The notes: a model not told the origin generated them from the sequence alone. Counted from the first letter of the stretch, positions 15,707 to 24,111 are shown. The stretch is DNA of 29,899 nucleotides from Deltaproteobacteria bacterium (GCA_021159445.1 JAGGRV010000022.1:1-29899); one strand, 5' to 3'. Translations and numbers: made by a program.

Positions 15707-18211
15707 ATGAGGAACCTTCTTGCAGGCATTTTTTCATATCTCATCATTTTAGCACCAACTGCTAATGGGCAGGATTTGGTGAAAATTTCTCAAAATAACA
15801 TGCCGCAGGCAAGGATTCAGGTAACTCATGAGGCGGCATCTCCTTCATGGCAACTGGTCTGGGATAAAGCCAGGGAAATGGTGAAAAAAAACGAACTGGA
15901 TGGTGCTGTAGCCCTTTACAGAGAATTGTTAAGAGATCGCCAAGGTCTTATAGAAGCCAGATGGGAATTGGCTTTAGTTTTAATGCAGTTAAATAAAGAA
16001 AGTCAAGCCATACTTGAACTTGAGCATGTTGTGGAGGCCAAACCCGATGATATTCAGGCATTATTCATTCTTACAGAACTTCTAAGCCGTTCAGGTCAGT
16101 GTGATAAAGCTATTGCCATCTATAAAAATTTGGTGACAGAACTTAGTCTCCGGGGAAAAGACTTCCACATTGCCAAGAATGAATTACTGAATATCCCTGA
16201 AGAGTTGACCTTGGTAAAGGTCTTAGAGAGCCTTGCCCGTTGTCTGGAATCCCAAAAAAGGTTTAATGAGTCTATAATATATCTCCAAAAGGCTTTAGCC
16301 ATTGAACCTGACCGAAAAGACCTTGAGTTTAATCTGGCTTATGGGCTTCTACGTCTAAAAAGAGCAAAAAGCTCCTTATCTCATTTCCAGAAATTGCTAC
16401 CTCAATATGAAGATGATCCAGACTTTTTAGCCAACTATGCAAAGGCCCTTTTAGCCGTTGGAGACCGAGATAAGGCCTTTAAGATATTTGAGAAGTTTGT
16501 GGCCCTTTCCAGCGATAATACCGGAGAAAATCACACAGATAATTTTATATGGGGTGTTAATGAGCTTATCTCCTTATATTTGATGGACGGAGATGTCCAG
16601 TCAGCAATCAAGATCCTTGAGGATTTGAAGTATGATCATCCTGAAGTGCTTGATAAGCAGCTTTTGGCAACTTTGGGGCGTCTGTATTTTGCCTCACGTA
16701 ATTATCTTAAGGCCCTTGAGACATTCAGGATTTTTCTGAAAGAAGAACCTGACAATAAAATGGGGCTGCTGTTTATGGCCCGCGCGTATGAGCGCCTTCA
16801 GTTCCTTATACCAGCCATTTCCATTTATAAGCAACTCTTACTTCTTGAGCCCAACCCAGCCATTATTATGCATTTAGTTAAATTGTTTTTAGAAACAGAA
16901 AATTTTGTTCAGGCAAGCTTTCTAATTACGGAGAATATGCGTAGTAGACTGGAAAATGATATTATGGGAAAAGAGCTTCTATTAGATGTCTATCTGGGGA
17001 ATGGGGACGGAGAAGGTGTCGAAAAACTCTTAGACAGTGAAGGCGACTTATTTAAGGATGATGACATATTGGCCTCATATGTTTCTCTTGCCACATCGAT
17101 TGGTTATACGAGTACCCAGATGAGATTTCGTTTATATAACGACGCATTGCTTGCTTTGGCTGACCAAGCTGAAAAAAGGAAAGACCTCCTACAGGCCGGT
17201 GTAAAGCTGCTTTTGGGTTTTGGTCAACAGAATATGGCTGAGAGGGTGTTAAGGTATTGTTGGTCTAAGGGCCGGTCCCTGTGGTCTATTGACATGTTGA
17301 TCGATAGATACCTTGAGAAAAATAGGTATGAGGATGCTGTTGTTTTGCTTGAAGAGGCACTATCTATTTATCCTTCTTCGGCAAGGCTTAAACTGAAGCA
17401 GGCCTATCTGTTTCTTAACATAGGTGAGGCCGACCTGGCAGGGGAAGTGCTTTTTTCAATTTGTGCAAGCGATAATTGGAAATGGGGGAAAGAAAAAAGG
17501 CTGCTGTGTGAGGGCTATGCCCTTGGCTTGGCAGGAAGATATGAAGAGGCACTCTATCTTTATGGAAAAATAATTCAACAGGCACCGAATCATCTGGAAG
17601 CACATAGAGGCAAATGGATCAATTTTGCAGCCTATGGATTGGGACAGAAGGCCGGTGCGGAGGCGCTGGGTTTAAAAATAATTACGGGAAAATCCCCATT
17701 TTTACATAGTAGTAAAGAGGGAAATGATGAAAGACAGGTTCCATTGCTTGTAAAAAATGGGGAGACGGTGCCGGCTCCCGGGGCCTACTTGAGAGGATTA
17801 GTACGAAGTAACAAATTGTTACCACCTAAAGAGATTCTTAGTTCTCCATTCTGTGAAATGGAAGGAGAAGCATGTCCCTTACTGCTTGCTTTATCCTATG
17901 AACATTTTGAAAACTTTTCAGAAGCGGTTGTGATGTGGCTCTCTTTCTTAAAGAGACACGAGACATACTGGCCCGGCTATGAACGTCTTGCACGGATATA
18001 CGAGGGCAGAGGTAAAGTAGACTGTGCAAAAAAATTACGATACCAGACTTGCCGCAAAATAAAACATCTAAGATTGTTTCTTTATTACGGCCAAGATTAC
18101 AGTGAGTCAAGAACTATCTCGGAAGAAGCCTGCCCTTCGGGCTTGTGGATATGGCAAAAGCTTGATGATATGGCCCTTGAATCCTGGGAAGGAGTATTCT
18201 GTTCCGATTAG
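15707..18211 (+). CDS. Exported tetratricopeptide-repeat protein
   Basis: This large protein of 834 residues from the chosen start is built almost wholly of TPR-type helical pairs, for example ELDGAVALYRELL, YLQKALAIEPDR and EDAVVLLEEALSIYPSS. I count roughly ten repeats by eye, so this is a scaffold or protein-binding solenoid. ATG 15707 gives a signal-peptide-like N-terminus (MRNLLAGIFSYLIILAPTANG), implying export to the periplasm or outer membrane. ATG 15644, or a GTG at 15626 inside the family A element, would add a second hydrophobic stretch; no start has a clear ribosome binding site. It precedes an epimerase and a WecA-like enzyme, so a role in polysaccharide synthesis or export is possible but not shown. 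I do not recognise a specific family. Confidence 0.82.
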   Translation: MRNLLAGIFSYLIILAPTANGQDLVKISQNNMPQARIQVTHEAASPSWQLVWDKAREMVKKNELDGAVALYRELLRDRQGLIEARWELALVLMQLNKESQAILELEHVVEAKPDDIQALFILTELLSRSGQCDKAIAIYKNLVTELSLRGKDFHIAKNELLNIPEELTLVKVLESLARCLESQKRFNESIIYLQKALAIEPDRKDLEFNLAYGLLRLKRAKSSLSHFQKLLPQYEDDPDFLANYAKALLAVGDRDKAFKIFEKFVALSSDNTGENHTDNFIWGVNELISLYLMDGDVQSAIKILEDLKYDHPEVLDKQLLATLGRLYFASRNYLKALETFRIFLKEEPDNKMGLLFMARAYERLQFLIPAISIYKQLLLLEPNPAIIMHLVKLFLETENFVQASFLITENMRSRLENDIMGKELLLDVYLGNGDGEGVEKLLDSEGDLFKDDDILASYVSLATSIGYTSTQMRFRLYNDALLALADQAEKRKDLLQAGVKLLLGFGQQNMAERVLRYCWSKGRSLWSIDMLIDRYLEKNRYEDAVVLLEEALSIYPSSARLKLKQAYLFLNIGEADLAGEVLFSICASDNWKWGKEKRLLCEGYALGLAGRYEEALYLYGKIIQQAPNHLEAHRGKWINFAAYGLGQKAGAEALGLKIITGKSPFLHSSKEGNDERQVPLLVKNGETVPAPGAYLRGLVRSNKLLPPKEILSSPFCEMEGEACPLLLALSYEHFENFSEAVVMWLSFLKRHETYWPGYERLARIYEGRGKVDCAKKLRYQTCRKIKHLRLFLYYGQDYSESRTISEEACPSGLWIWQKLDDMALESWEGVFCSD

Positions 18212-18240
18212 GGAATTCCCTCATTATTCCTTGATTTTTT
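18210..18240 (+). terminator. Possible weak terminator after the TPR gene
   Basis: AGGGAAT (18210-18216) can pair with ATTCCTT (18226-18232, one G-U pair), followed by GATTTTTT. The stem is short and overlaps the stop codon, so this is a weak call. Confidence 0.3.
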
Positions 18241-18283
18241 CGCACGTTATAGCTAAAAAGGTAAAGCTAGTATCTGGAGATAT

Positions 18284-19255
18284 ATGCGCATGAATATTTT
18301 AGTGACCGGCGGAGCCGGTTTTATCGGATCTCATCTATGTGATTACCTTATTTCTAAAGGAGAGCATGTCTCGGTCATAGATGATCTTTCCACCGGCTTC
18401 TTTGAAAATATAGTCCATCTGCAGGGTAATTCGATATTTCAATATATAAATGATACTATCCTGAACAAAGATAGGATGGATAGTCTTATTCAGCAATGTG
18501 ACGTAATAGTCCATCTTGCTGCTGCTGTAGGTGTCAAATATGTCGTAGAAAATCCGCTTTCCTCTATCGAAACCAATATCTGCGGGACTGAAATCGTGCT
18601 TAATTTGGCCAACAAGCACAAGAAAAAAATACTCATAGCATCAACGTCAGAAGTCTATGGGAAACATATGCATGCCCCTCTTAAAGAGGATGACAATTTA
18701 ATTTATGGTCCTCCCACTACCATGCGCTGGAGCTATGCAGCTTCGAAGCTTATAGATGAGTTTACTGCGCTTGCATATCATCGTACCAAAAAGCTCAGAG
18801 TGGCTATATTCCGTTGTTTTAATACAATAGGTCCCAGGCAGACAGGTCTCTATGGGATGGTGGTACCCAGGTTTATTCAGCAGGCACTGAGGGATGAGCC
18901 TATAACAGTTTTTGGTGACGGCCAGCAGACTCGGACATTCACTTATGTTGGGGATGTAGTAGAGTCCATATGCCGACTTATGGAGTGCAAAGAGGCAATC
19001 GGTGAAGTAGTAAATATAGGAGGCACAGAGGAAATTTCTATATCAGAGCTTGCCGAGCGCATTAAATTTCTTGTTGGGAGTAAGTCCGAAATAATCTATA
19101 TTCCTTATGAACAGGTCTACGGCAAAAACTTTGAAGACATGATGCGCAGAGTTCCTTCATCTGAAAAGCTCAACAACTTAATAGGTTTTATGCCACAAAC
19201 GCCTCTTGATACGATTCTTAAAAGGACCGCAGAATATTTTCGTGGTAAAATTTGA
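18284..19255 (+). CDS. NAD-dependent nucleotide-sugar epimerase/dehydratase
   Basis: This is a cytoplasmic extended short-chain dehydrogenase acting on a nucleotide sugar. The 323-residue product has the NAD motif TGGAGFIG (8-15) followed by the acidic residue pair in VIDDLSTG. It has the active-site Ser/Thr in STSEVYG and the catalytic YAASK. The tail motifs FGDGQQTRTFTYVGDVV and VVNIGGTEEISI resemble UDP-glucuronate decarboxylase/UDP-glucose 4-epimerase relatives. GGAG is 4 nt from ATG 18284 and 10 nt from ATG 18290, so the true start may be six bases later. Its last codons run into a partial family A repeat. It lies upstream of a WecA-like transferase, suggesting precursor supply for a surface glycan. 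The sugar is unknown. Confidence 0.92.
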   Translation: MRMNILVTGGAGFIGSHLCDYLISKGEHVSVIDDLSTGFFENIVHLQGNSIFQYINDTILNKDRMDSLIQQCDVIVHLAAAVGVKYVVENPLSSIETNICGTEIVLNLANKHKKKILIASTSEVYGKHMHAPLKEDDNLIYGPPTTMRWSYAASKLIDEFTALAYHRTKKLRVAIFRCFNTIGPRQTGLYGMVVPRFIQQALRDEPITVFGDGQQTRTFTYVGDVVESICRLMECKEAIGEVVNIGGTEEISISELAERIKFLVGSKSEIIYIPYEQVYGKNFEDMMRRVPSSEKLNNLIGFMPQTPLDTILKRTAEYFRGKI

Positions 19256-19333
19256 AACTGGAAATTAGAAAAAATACAAAGATGTAGATGTGTTACCTGA
19301 TTTCTAATTTCCAGTTTCGACATCCGTATTCAA
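19243..19333 (+). repeat. Family A partial copy 3 (core only)
   Basis: About 90 bp match the core of the family A elements (TTTGAAACTGGAAATT, AAATACAAAGATGTAGATG, TTCCAGTTTCGACAT, ATTCAAT), without either GGCATCCTTCA end. It overlaps the epimerase stop codon (TGA 19253-19255), so the element contributed the end of that gene. The GIY-YIG element begins 10 bp further on. Confidence 0.75.
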
Positions 19334-19364
19334 TCGATATTTTGTAAGCGTTCACGCCCATATT

Positions 19365-19390
19365 GTCATTTCGACCGAAGGGAGAAATCT
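19365..19390 (+). repeat. Left inner arm of the GIY-YIG element, with built-in ribosome binding site
   Basis: This 26-bp arm starts GTCATTTCGACC and ends GGGAGAAATCT. It pairs with 19685-19710 with one mismatch. Its AAGGGAG (19378-19384) lies 9 nt before the nuclease ATG at 19394, so the arm doubles as the gene's Shine-Dalgarno site. The paired arms could fold in mRNA or in single-stranded DNA and mask that site. Confidence 0.8.
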
Positions 19391-19393
19391 TAA

Positions 19394-19684
19394 ATGCCCA
19401 TGACTGTGACATATTATGTGTATCTGCTCACAAATTGGAACAATAAAGTGATGTATCTGGGGGTAACCAATAATCTGGAGCGGCGCCTTTATGAGCACAA
19501 GAACAAGCTCGTCAAAGGATTTACCGAAAAATACAACGTGAACAAGCTGGTTTATTTTGAAGAAACGCAAGACGTAACTGCTGCTATTGCCAGAGAAAAA
19601 GAAATAAAGAAATGGCGAAGAGAGAAGAATCAATTAGTGAACCGGATGAACCCAAACTGGAAAGATCTGAGTTCTGGATGGTAA
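19394..19684 (+). CDS. Single-domain GIY-YIG nuclease
   Basis: This 96-residue protein is a complete minimal GIY-YIG domain of the small stand-alone (YhbQ/UPF0213-like) type. The first motif is YYVYLLTN with YLGVTNNLERRLYEHKN (here VYL and YLG replace GIY and YIG). The catalytic Arg is in NLERRLYEH, and the later Glu in AIAREKEIKKWRREKNQLV is the metal ligand. Such proteins cut DNA with one metal ion; site-specific single-strand cutters that act on repeats near their own gene (Ssn family) are known in Neisseria. Here the start codon is 3 nt after one 26-bp arm, and the stop directly abuts the other. The protein therefore probably recognises these arms or the element ends, but that is inference. 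A GIY-YIG function other than mobility remains possible. Confidence 0.9.
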   Translation: MPMTVTYYVYLLTNWNNKVMYLGVTNNLERRLYEHKNKLVKGFTEKYNVNKLVYFEETQDVTAAIAREKEIKKWRREKNQLVNRMNPNWKDLSSGW

Positions 19685-19710
19685 AGATTTCTCCCTTTGG
19701 TCGAAATGAC
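19685..19710 (-). repeat. Right inner arm of the GIY-YIG element
   Basis: This is the complement of the left arm at 19365-19390 (25 of 26 positions). It begins at the base directly after the nuclease stop codon. In the transcript it could form a long stem with the left arm, or act with it as the nuclease recognition hairpin. Confidence 0.8.
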
Positions 19711-19770
19711 ATGGCAGCGCGAATCATGACACATTAGCGTGAACGGTTACGATATTTTTAATTATATTAT

Positions 19771-21699
19771 ATGTCAGTTACTCTCCTCAACGCAGGCCTT
19801 TTTTTTCTCTACTCCTTTGGACTGAGTACGTTCCTGACTCCATGCGTGATCTGGCTCTCGAGACGCATTGGCTTTATGGCTCAGCCCAGGGAGGATCGGT
19901 GGCATAGGCATCCAACGGCCCTTCTGGGAGGCATTGCGTTATTCTTGTCGTTTATGCTTCCCAATTTGTTTCTCAGGGAAATCTCATCTTCCATGCTTGT
20001 CCTGACTATGGGAGCAAGTGCCATGTTTTTATTGGGGTTGGTTGATGATGTCCACGATTTGTCGCCTCAAAACAAATTTATAGGGCAATTAATCATCTCT
20101 GCTCTGATTGTGGCCGGGGGAGTGAGGATACAAGGACTGGGGCATCCCGCCGCATCCATAATCGTAACACTTTTTTGGTTCGTAGCTATTACCAATGCAG
20201 TCAATATTTTGGACAACATGGATGGTCTGGCGGCCGGCATTTCGTTTATAGCTGCCTGTTCACTTTGGGTATATAGCCAAATTGGAGGTCCGATTCAATT
20301 AGGTCTGCCGGCTATACTCCTTGCGGGGGCTACTGCTGGATTCTGGATATATAACTTTAATCCCGCCAAAATATTTATGGGGGATTGCGGAAGCCTCTTC
20401 CTGGGCTTCCTCCTGGCCGGTCTGACCGTAACAGGTACTTGGACGTCAGGGCTACCTGATCCAGCATCTGGAGGTTACACTGGAGTTACCAGTTTGGTAC
20501 TAGTGCTGGTGGTCCCTGTGGCTGTTCTGATTATACCACTCTTTGACACTGCCCTTGTATCCTTTACCAGGGTCCAGACCGGACGACCTATTTCTAAAGG
20601 AGGGCGTGATCATACCTCTCATCGCATGGTTTTGCTGGGATATTCAGAAAAAAGGACTGTGTTAACACTCATGGCATGGGCGGGAAGTATATCAGCCTTG
20701 GCATTATACCTGTCATACCGGAGCGCCCAGGGACTTTTGGTTATGCTGAGTGTGGTGGCGGTGATTTCCTTGTTTTTCGGAACATTTCTTACACACTTGA
20801 ATGGCACTGTTTACGATAGCAAGGCAAGAGGTTCAGATATCATATTTCGACGCTCCTTACTTTTATCCCGTGTGCTTAACAAGAAGCAAATTCTCCAGGC
20901 GGTGGTGGATACTGTGCTTATAACCATCGCCTATCTGACTTCTTATCTTTTTCGATATGACGGTGTTATTAATTTGTGGAATCAACAGCTTATAGAGAAA
21001 TCTCTTCCTTTGATTATCCCTATCAAGCTGTGCTGCTTTTGGATCTTTGGGCTGTATAGAGGTCAATGGCGGTATGTAAGTATCGGAGATATGTGGCAAA
21101 TCTTTAAGGCAGTTGTAGTTAGCTCCTTAATTATTGTCGGATTGCTTTTATATATTTACCGCTTCGAAGGTTATTCCAGAGTTCTTTTCCTGAACGATGC
21201 CCTATTGACTTTGGTAATGATAGGTGGCGTCCGTCTACTTATGCGCCTCTTTAAGGAATATTTCAGTCTGCAGGCCGAGCGCAGTAATTCGATACCTATT
21301 CTAATAGTAGGAGCAGGGGATGGCGGAGATCTGTTTCTGAGGGAACTTAGGCATAATTCAAATCATGATTATCTGCCGGTGGGTTTTATTGATGACGATC
21401 CCGCGAAAAAAAGCCAGATAATCCACGGTATTAAGGTCTTGGGAGACAGGGAAGACATACCTGACATTGTTAAAAGATACGGGATTCAAAGAGCCTTTGT
21501 GTCTATTATGTCCGCAACAGACGGCCAGATTGAAGGGATTTTTGATATCTGTAAAAAGGGTGGTGTAAAGTGTGATAAAGTGCGACCGCTTTTGCCAATA
21601 GTGAAAACCAGAAAAAAAGAGCCGGCCTGTTCAAAAAAAGATAAGGTCGTGCCCTTTAGGTCCAGGATGAGGAAAAATGAGCGAAAAACGCCTTTCTAA
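19771..21699 (+). CDS. WecA-like sugar-phosphate transferase fused to a PglF/CapD-type N-terminal module
   Basis: This is a 642-residue integral membrane protein. Residues 1 to about 350 are a WecA/MraY-superfamily polyprenyl-phosphate sugar-1-phosphate transferase. It has GLVDDVHDL (about 90), NAVNILDNMDGLAAG (about 150), NFNPAKIFMGDCGSLFLGF (about 195) and a cytoplasmic GGRDHTSHR loop (about 275). Residues from about 360 add four membrane helices (FRYDGVIN, GLYRGQWRYVS) and a Rossmann CoA-binding-like domain (IVGAGDGGDLFLREL near 512). This matches the N-terminal half of PglF/WbpM/CapD, without the catalytic dehydratase half. It would load undecaprenyl phosphate with the first sugar of a surface glycan. 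No ribosome binding site is seen upstream of ATG 19771; the GIY-YIG insertion ends just 12 bp away. The 3' end overlaps the aminopeptidase gene by 23 bp. Confidence 0.9.
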   Translation: MSVTLLNAGLFFLYSFGLSTFLTPCVIWLSRRIGFMAQPREDRWHRHPTALLGGIALFLSFMLPNLFLREISSSMLVLTMGASAMFLLGLVDDVHDLSPQNKFIGQLIISALIVAGGVRIQGLGHPAASIIVTLFWFVAITNAVNILDNMDGLAAGISFIAACSLWVYSQIGGPIQLGLPAILLAGATAGFWIYNFNPAKIFMGDCGSLFLGFLLAGLTVTGTWTSGLPDPASGGYTGVTSLVLVLVVPVAVLIIPLFDTALVSFTRVQTGRPISKGGRDHTSHRMVLLGYSEKRTVLTLMAWAGSISALALYLSYRSAQGLLVMLSVVAVISLFFGTFLTHLNGTVYDSKARGSDIIFRRSLLLSRVLNKKQILQAVVDTVLITIAYLTSYLFRYDGVINLWNQQLIEKSLPLIIPIKLCCFWIFGLYRGQWRYVSIGDMWQIFKAVVVSSLIIVGLLLYIYRFEGYSRVLFLNDALLTLVMIGGVRLLMRLFKEYFSLQAERSNSIPILIVGAGDGGDLFLRELRHNSNHDYLPVGFIDDDPAKKSQIIHGIKVLGDREDIPDIVKRYGIQRAFVSIMSATDGQIEGIFDICKKGGVKCDKVRPLLPIVKTRKKEPACSKKDKVVPFRSRMRKNERKTPF

Positions 21700-23110
21700 A
21701 ACCGAGTGGAAACGCCTTGAAAAGGATTTGTGCCGTAGCCGAAGATCTGTTTGGTCTCAGATTACAGCTAAAGATCGAAAAAAGGCCCTTTTGTATTCAG
21801 ACAAGTATAAGGACTTTATAAGTAAGGCAAAGACCGAACGGGAGTCTGTTAACATCATTGTAAACATGGCGCAGGAGAGGGGTTTTGTGCCGTTTGAACA
21901 GGCCGGGTCCGGTTCCAATCGGGTCTTGTGGACCTTCAGGGGGAAGACGGCTGCCCTGGCCGTAACAGGTAAGGCACCCATCAGTAATGGGGTCAGGATC
22001 ATTGCTTCACACATAGACGCACCCCGTTTGGACCTGAAACAGAATCCCCTCTATGAAGATCTGGAGATGGCCTTTTTGAAGACTCATTATTACGGAGGAA
22101 TCAAGAAATTTCACTGGGTAGCCCGTCCTTTGGCTATCCATGGCCTGGCACTAAAAGGAGACGGGAGCGCAATTCCTATCGAGTTTGGTGAGGATCCTCA
22201 TGATCCTGTGCTTACAATAAATGATCTTTTGCCACATCTTGCCCGTAAGGTGCAGGATAAGAAAAAGATTTCAGAGGCCATACCGGCAGAGAAGCTTAAT
22301 GTGTTGATAGGGGGTTTTCCTCTTTTAGGCCCTGAAGACCTGAAGGATGGCGTAAAATTACGTATTCTAAGGATACTGAACGAAAAATACGGCCTGGTGG
22401 AAGAAGATCTAATAAGTGCGGAGCTGGAAATTGTCCCTGCAGGTGGTTCAAGGGATGTGGGCCTGGACGGGGCCTTTGTCGGTGGCTATGGGCAGGATGA
22501 TAGATCCTGTGCATATGCCTCTCTTTACTCCATCCTTGAACTTGAGGAACCTCAAGTTACCTCGGTTGCCCTGTTCCTTGATAAGGAAGAAATAGGTAGT
22601 GACGGAAATACAGGGGCCAAGTCCAGTTTTTTTGAGGTGGTGTTGTATGATCTCATGCGAAATGGAGGGCTTCAAATCGAGGCGGATAGCCTCGCACGAA
22701 TGCTTATTGCGTCCAAGGCCATTTCAGCAGATGTTACAGCAGGGATAGACCCTGATTATAAAGAAGTCCATGAAGAGCATAATGATGCACTGATCGGACA
22801 CGGGGTTTGCCTGACGAAATATACCGGCTCAGGAGGAAAGTACTCAGCAAATGATGCCCATGCTGAATATGTTAACTGGTTGAGGCGCGTCTGGAACGAT
22901 GCCAAAGTAGTCTGGCAGGCCGGAGAGTTGGGAAAGGTGGACGAAGGCGGAGGAGGTACTGTGGCCAAGTATCTTGCCCAACGTGGCCTGGATATTGTCG
23001 ACGCAGGACCTCCACTGCTCAATATGCATTCGCCCTTTGAGGTTGCACATAAGACTGACCTGTTTATGACCTACAGGGCGTTTGATGCTTTTTATAAGGC
23101 AGATGAGTAA
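21677..23110 (+). CDS. apeA: M18-family aminopeptidase
   Basis: This is a cytoplasmic dinuclear zinc aminopeptidase of peptidase family M18. The 477-residue product shows the expected ligands and catalytic residues: ASHIDAPRLDL (His near 112), GYGQDDRSC (bridging Asp), LDKEEIGSDGNTGA (catalytic and ligand Glu), SADVTAGIDP (Asp) and LLNMHSPFEV (C-terminal His). The length and the extra segment before the GYGQDD motif fit the probable M18 aminopeptidase 1 subgroup. It overlaps the WecA-like gene by 23 bp and is followed 20 bp later by thyX, so it is translationally coupled but not functionally tied to the glycan gene. The apeA symbol is used for this subgroup and is less certain than the family. 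Confidence 0.93.
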   Translation: MSEKRLSKTEWKRLEKDLCRSRRSVWSQITAKDRKKALLYSDKYKDFISKAKTERESVNIIVNMAQERGFVPFEQAGSGSNRVLWTFRGKTAALAVTGKAPISNGVRIIASHIDAPRLDLKQNPLYEDLEMAFLKTHYYGGIKKFHWVARPLAIHGLALKGDGSAIPIEFGEDPHDPVLTINDLLPHLARKVQDKKKISEAIPAEKLNVLIGGFPLLGPEDLKDGVKLRILRILNEKYGLVEEDLISAELEIVPAGGSRDVGLDGAFVGGYGQDDRSCAYASLYSILELEEPQVTSVALFLDKEEIGSDGNTGAKSSFFEVVLYDLMRNGGLQIEADSLARMLIASKAISADVTAGIDPDYKEVHEEHNDALIGHGVCLTKYTGSGGKYSANDAHAEYVNWLRRVWNDAKVVWQAGELGKVDEGGGGTVAKYLAQRGLDIVDAGPPLLNMHSPFEVAHKTDLFMTYRAFDAFYKADE

Positions 23111-23130
23111 TTGAGTGATTTGGTGATTGC

Positions 23131-24111
23131 ATGAACGTCATAGATCCCTCCTTTAGTGTGTTGGATGAATATTTTACTCATGGAAGGCTGCTTGAGCAAA
23201 TCGAGCGATGCGGACGGGTCTGTTACAAGAGTGAAGACCGGATATCTCTGGAGTCAGCCAGGCCTTTTATTAAAGGGATAATAAAACGGGGTCATGAATC
23301 AGTGCTTGAGATGGCCCAGATCGTGCTTGAAATAGAGGTGGACAGCGAACTCACCATGCACAAGTTTTTTGAGAGGATACCACGGTTCTGCCAGGTGGAT
23401 AAGCTGGAACGCAAGCAGTATCTGCTGTCTGGGAATCCCAGGGTTTTTAGGGACCTTGCCCGGCACCACCGTGATCTGAAGGTCGTGAAGGCTGTATTGA
23501 AAAAGCTTACAGAATTCCATCCTGTTTTATTTGAGGATCTGGTCCCACGGTTTGGCTGGGTACCGCAAGATGGTATTGTTGCTCGTGTGCTGCCTCTGGA
23601 GGAAATTAAAAACCTGCCTTTGGAACAACTTATCAGACACAGGACACTTCTGATTCATCTAATAATTAACCGGGCAGTTTCCCATGAACTGGTACGCCAT
23701 AGAGTTGCTTCATACCTACAGGAATCCCAGCGTTATTGCAGATATGGTGAAGCCCGCTTTGGGGGCGAGGTAGTGTTTATCAGGCCTTGTTTTTTCAAGG
23801 AGGGATCTGATGAATACCGGTTATGGTTAGATGCGATGTCACAAGCAGAGGAAATCTATCTTAGACTCCTTAAGACAAGCTCTCCACAGGCTGCCCGCAC
23901 TGTGCTGCCAAACTCCTGTAAGACCGAGATCATGGTCCATGCTACCCTTGAAGAATGGATGCATATTATGCGTCTCAGGACGTCAAGGGCCGCTGATCCT
24001 TCAATGCGAGAGATCATGTTGGCCCTTCTTTCTGACTTTGAAAGACGTTTTCCAGCAGTATTCGGACCTATAAGAGTATGTTTGATGCCGAAATTGGAAA
24101 CTGGAAACTAG
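23131..24111 (+). CDS. thyX: Flavin-dependent thymidylate synthase
   Basis: ThyX methylates dUMP to dTMP with methylenetetrahydrofolate and NADPH, using FAD. The signature RHRx7S is intact (Arg189-His190-Arg191 to Ser199, RHRVASYLQESQRY). RGHESVLEM (53-61) and LPNSCKTEIMVHATLEEW also fit, as does RTSRAADPSMREI near the end. At 326 residues it is longer than the usual 220-250. The extra length lies mainly in residues 95-165, between the N-terminal domain and the signature. A second IRHR at 168-171 is not followed by the right spacing. The last residues (KLETGN) are encoded by sequence like the GGAAACTGGAAA tracts of the family A repeats, so the original C-terminus may have been changed. Confidence 0.95.
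   Translation: MNVIDPSFSVLDEYFTHGRLLEQIERCGRVCYKSEDRISLESARPFIKGIIKRGHESVLEMAQIVLEIEVDSELTMHKFFERIPRFCQVDKLERKQYLLSGNPRVFRDLARHHRDLKVVKAVLKKLTEFHPVLFEDLVPRFGWVPQDGIVARVLPLEEIKNLPLEQLIRHRTLLIHLIINRAVSHELVRHRVASYLQESQRYCRYGEARFGGEVVFIRPCFFKEGSDEYRLWLDAMSQAEEIYLRLLKTSSPQAARTVLPNSCKTEIMVHATLEEWMHIMRLRTSRAADPSMREIMLALLSDFERRFPAVFGPIRVCLMPKLETGN

Larger units (their letters stand above)
19344..19750 (+). mobile_element. Family C mobile element carrying a GIY-YIG nuclease
   Basis: This is a 407-bp unit. Its termini are GTAAGCGTTCAC (19344-19355) and GTGAACGGTTAC (19739-19750), inverted repeats matching at 11 of 12 positions. Perfect 8-bp direct repeats GATATTTT flank it directly (19336-19343 and 19751-19758), the mark of a recent insertion. 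A second inverted pair of 26 bp (19365-19390 and 19685-19710; 25 of 26 match; GTCATTTCGACC...GGGAGAAATCT) frames the single gene inside. No DDE, serine or tyrosine recombinase is present. The non-coding element at 9608-9753 and the repeats at 26669 and 29789 share the outer terminal motif. Confidence 0.85.

Noticed and set aside
19394..19684. The GIY-YIG gene as a homing endonuclease in a group I intron
   Set aside because: It interrupts no gene; it sits between two intact genes, and I see no intron core around it. The 8-bp duplication and inverted ends fit a transposition-type insertion better.
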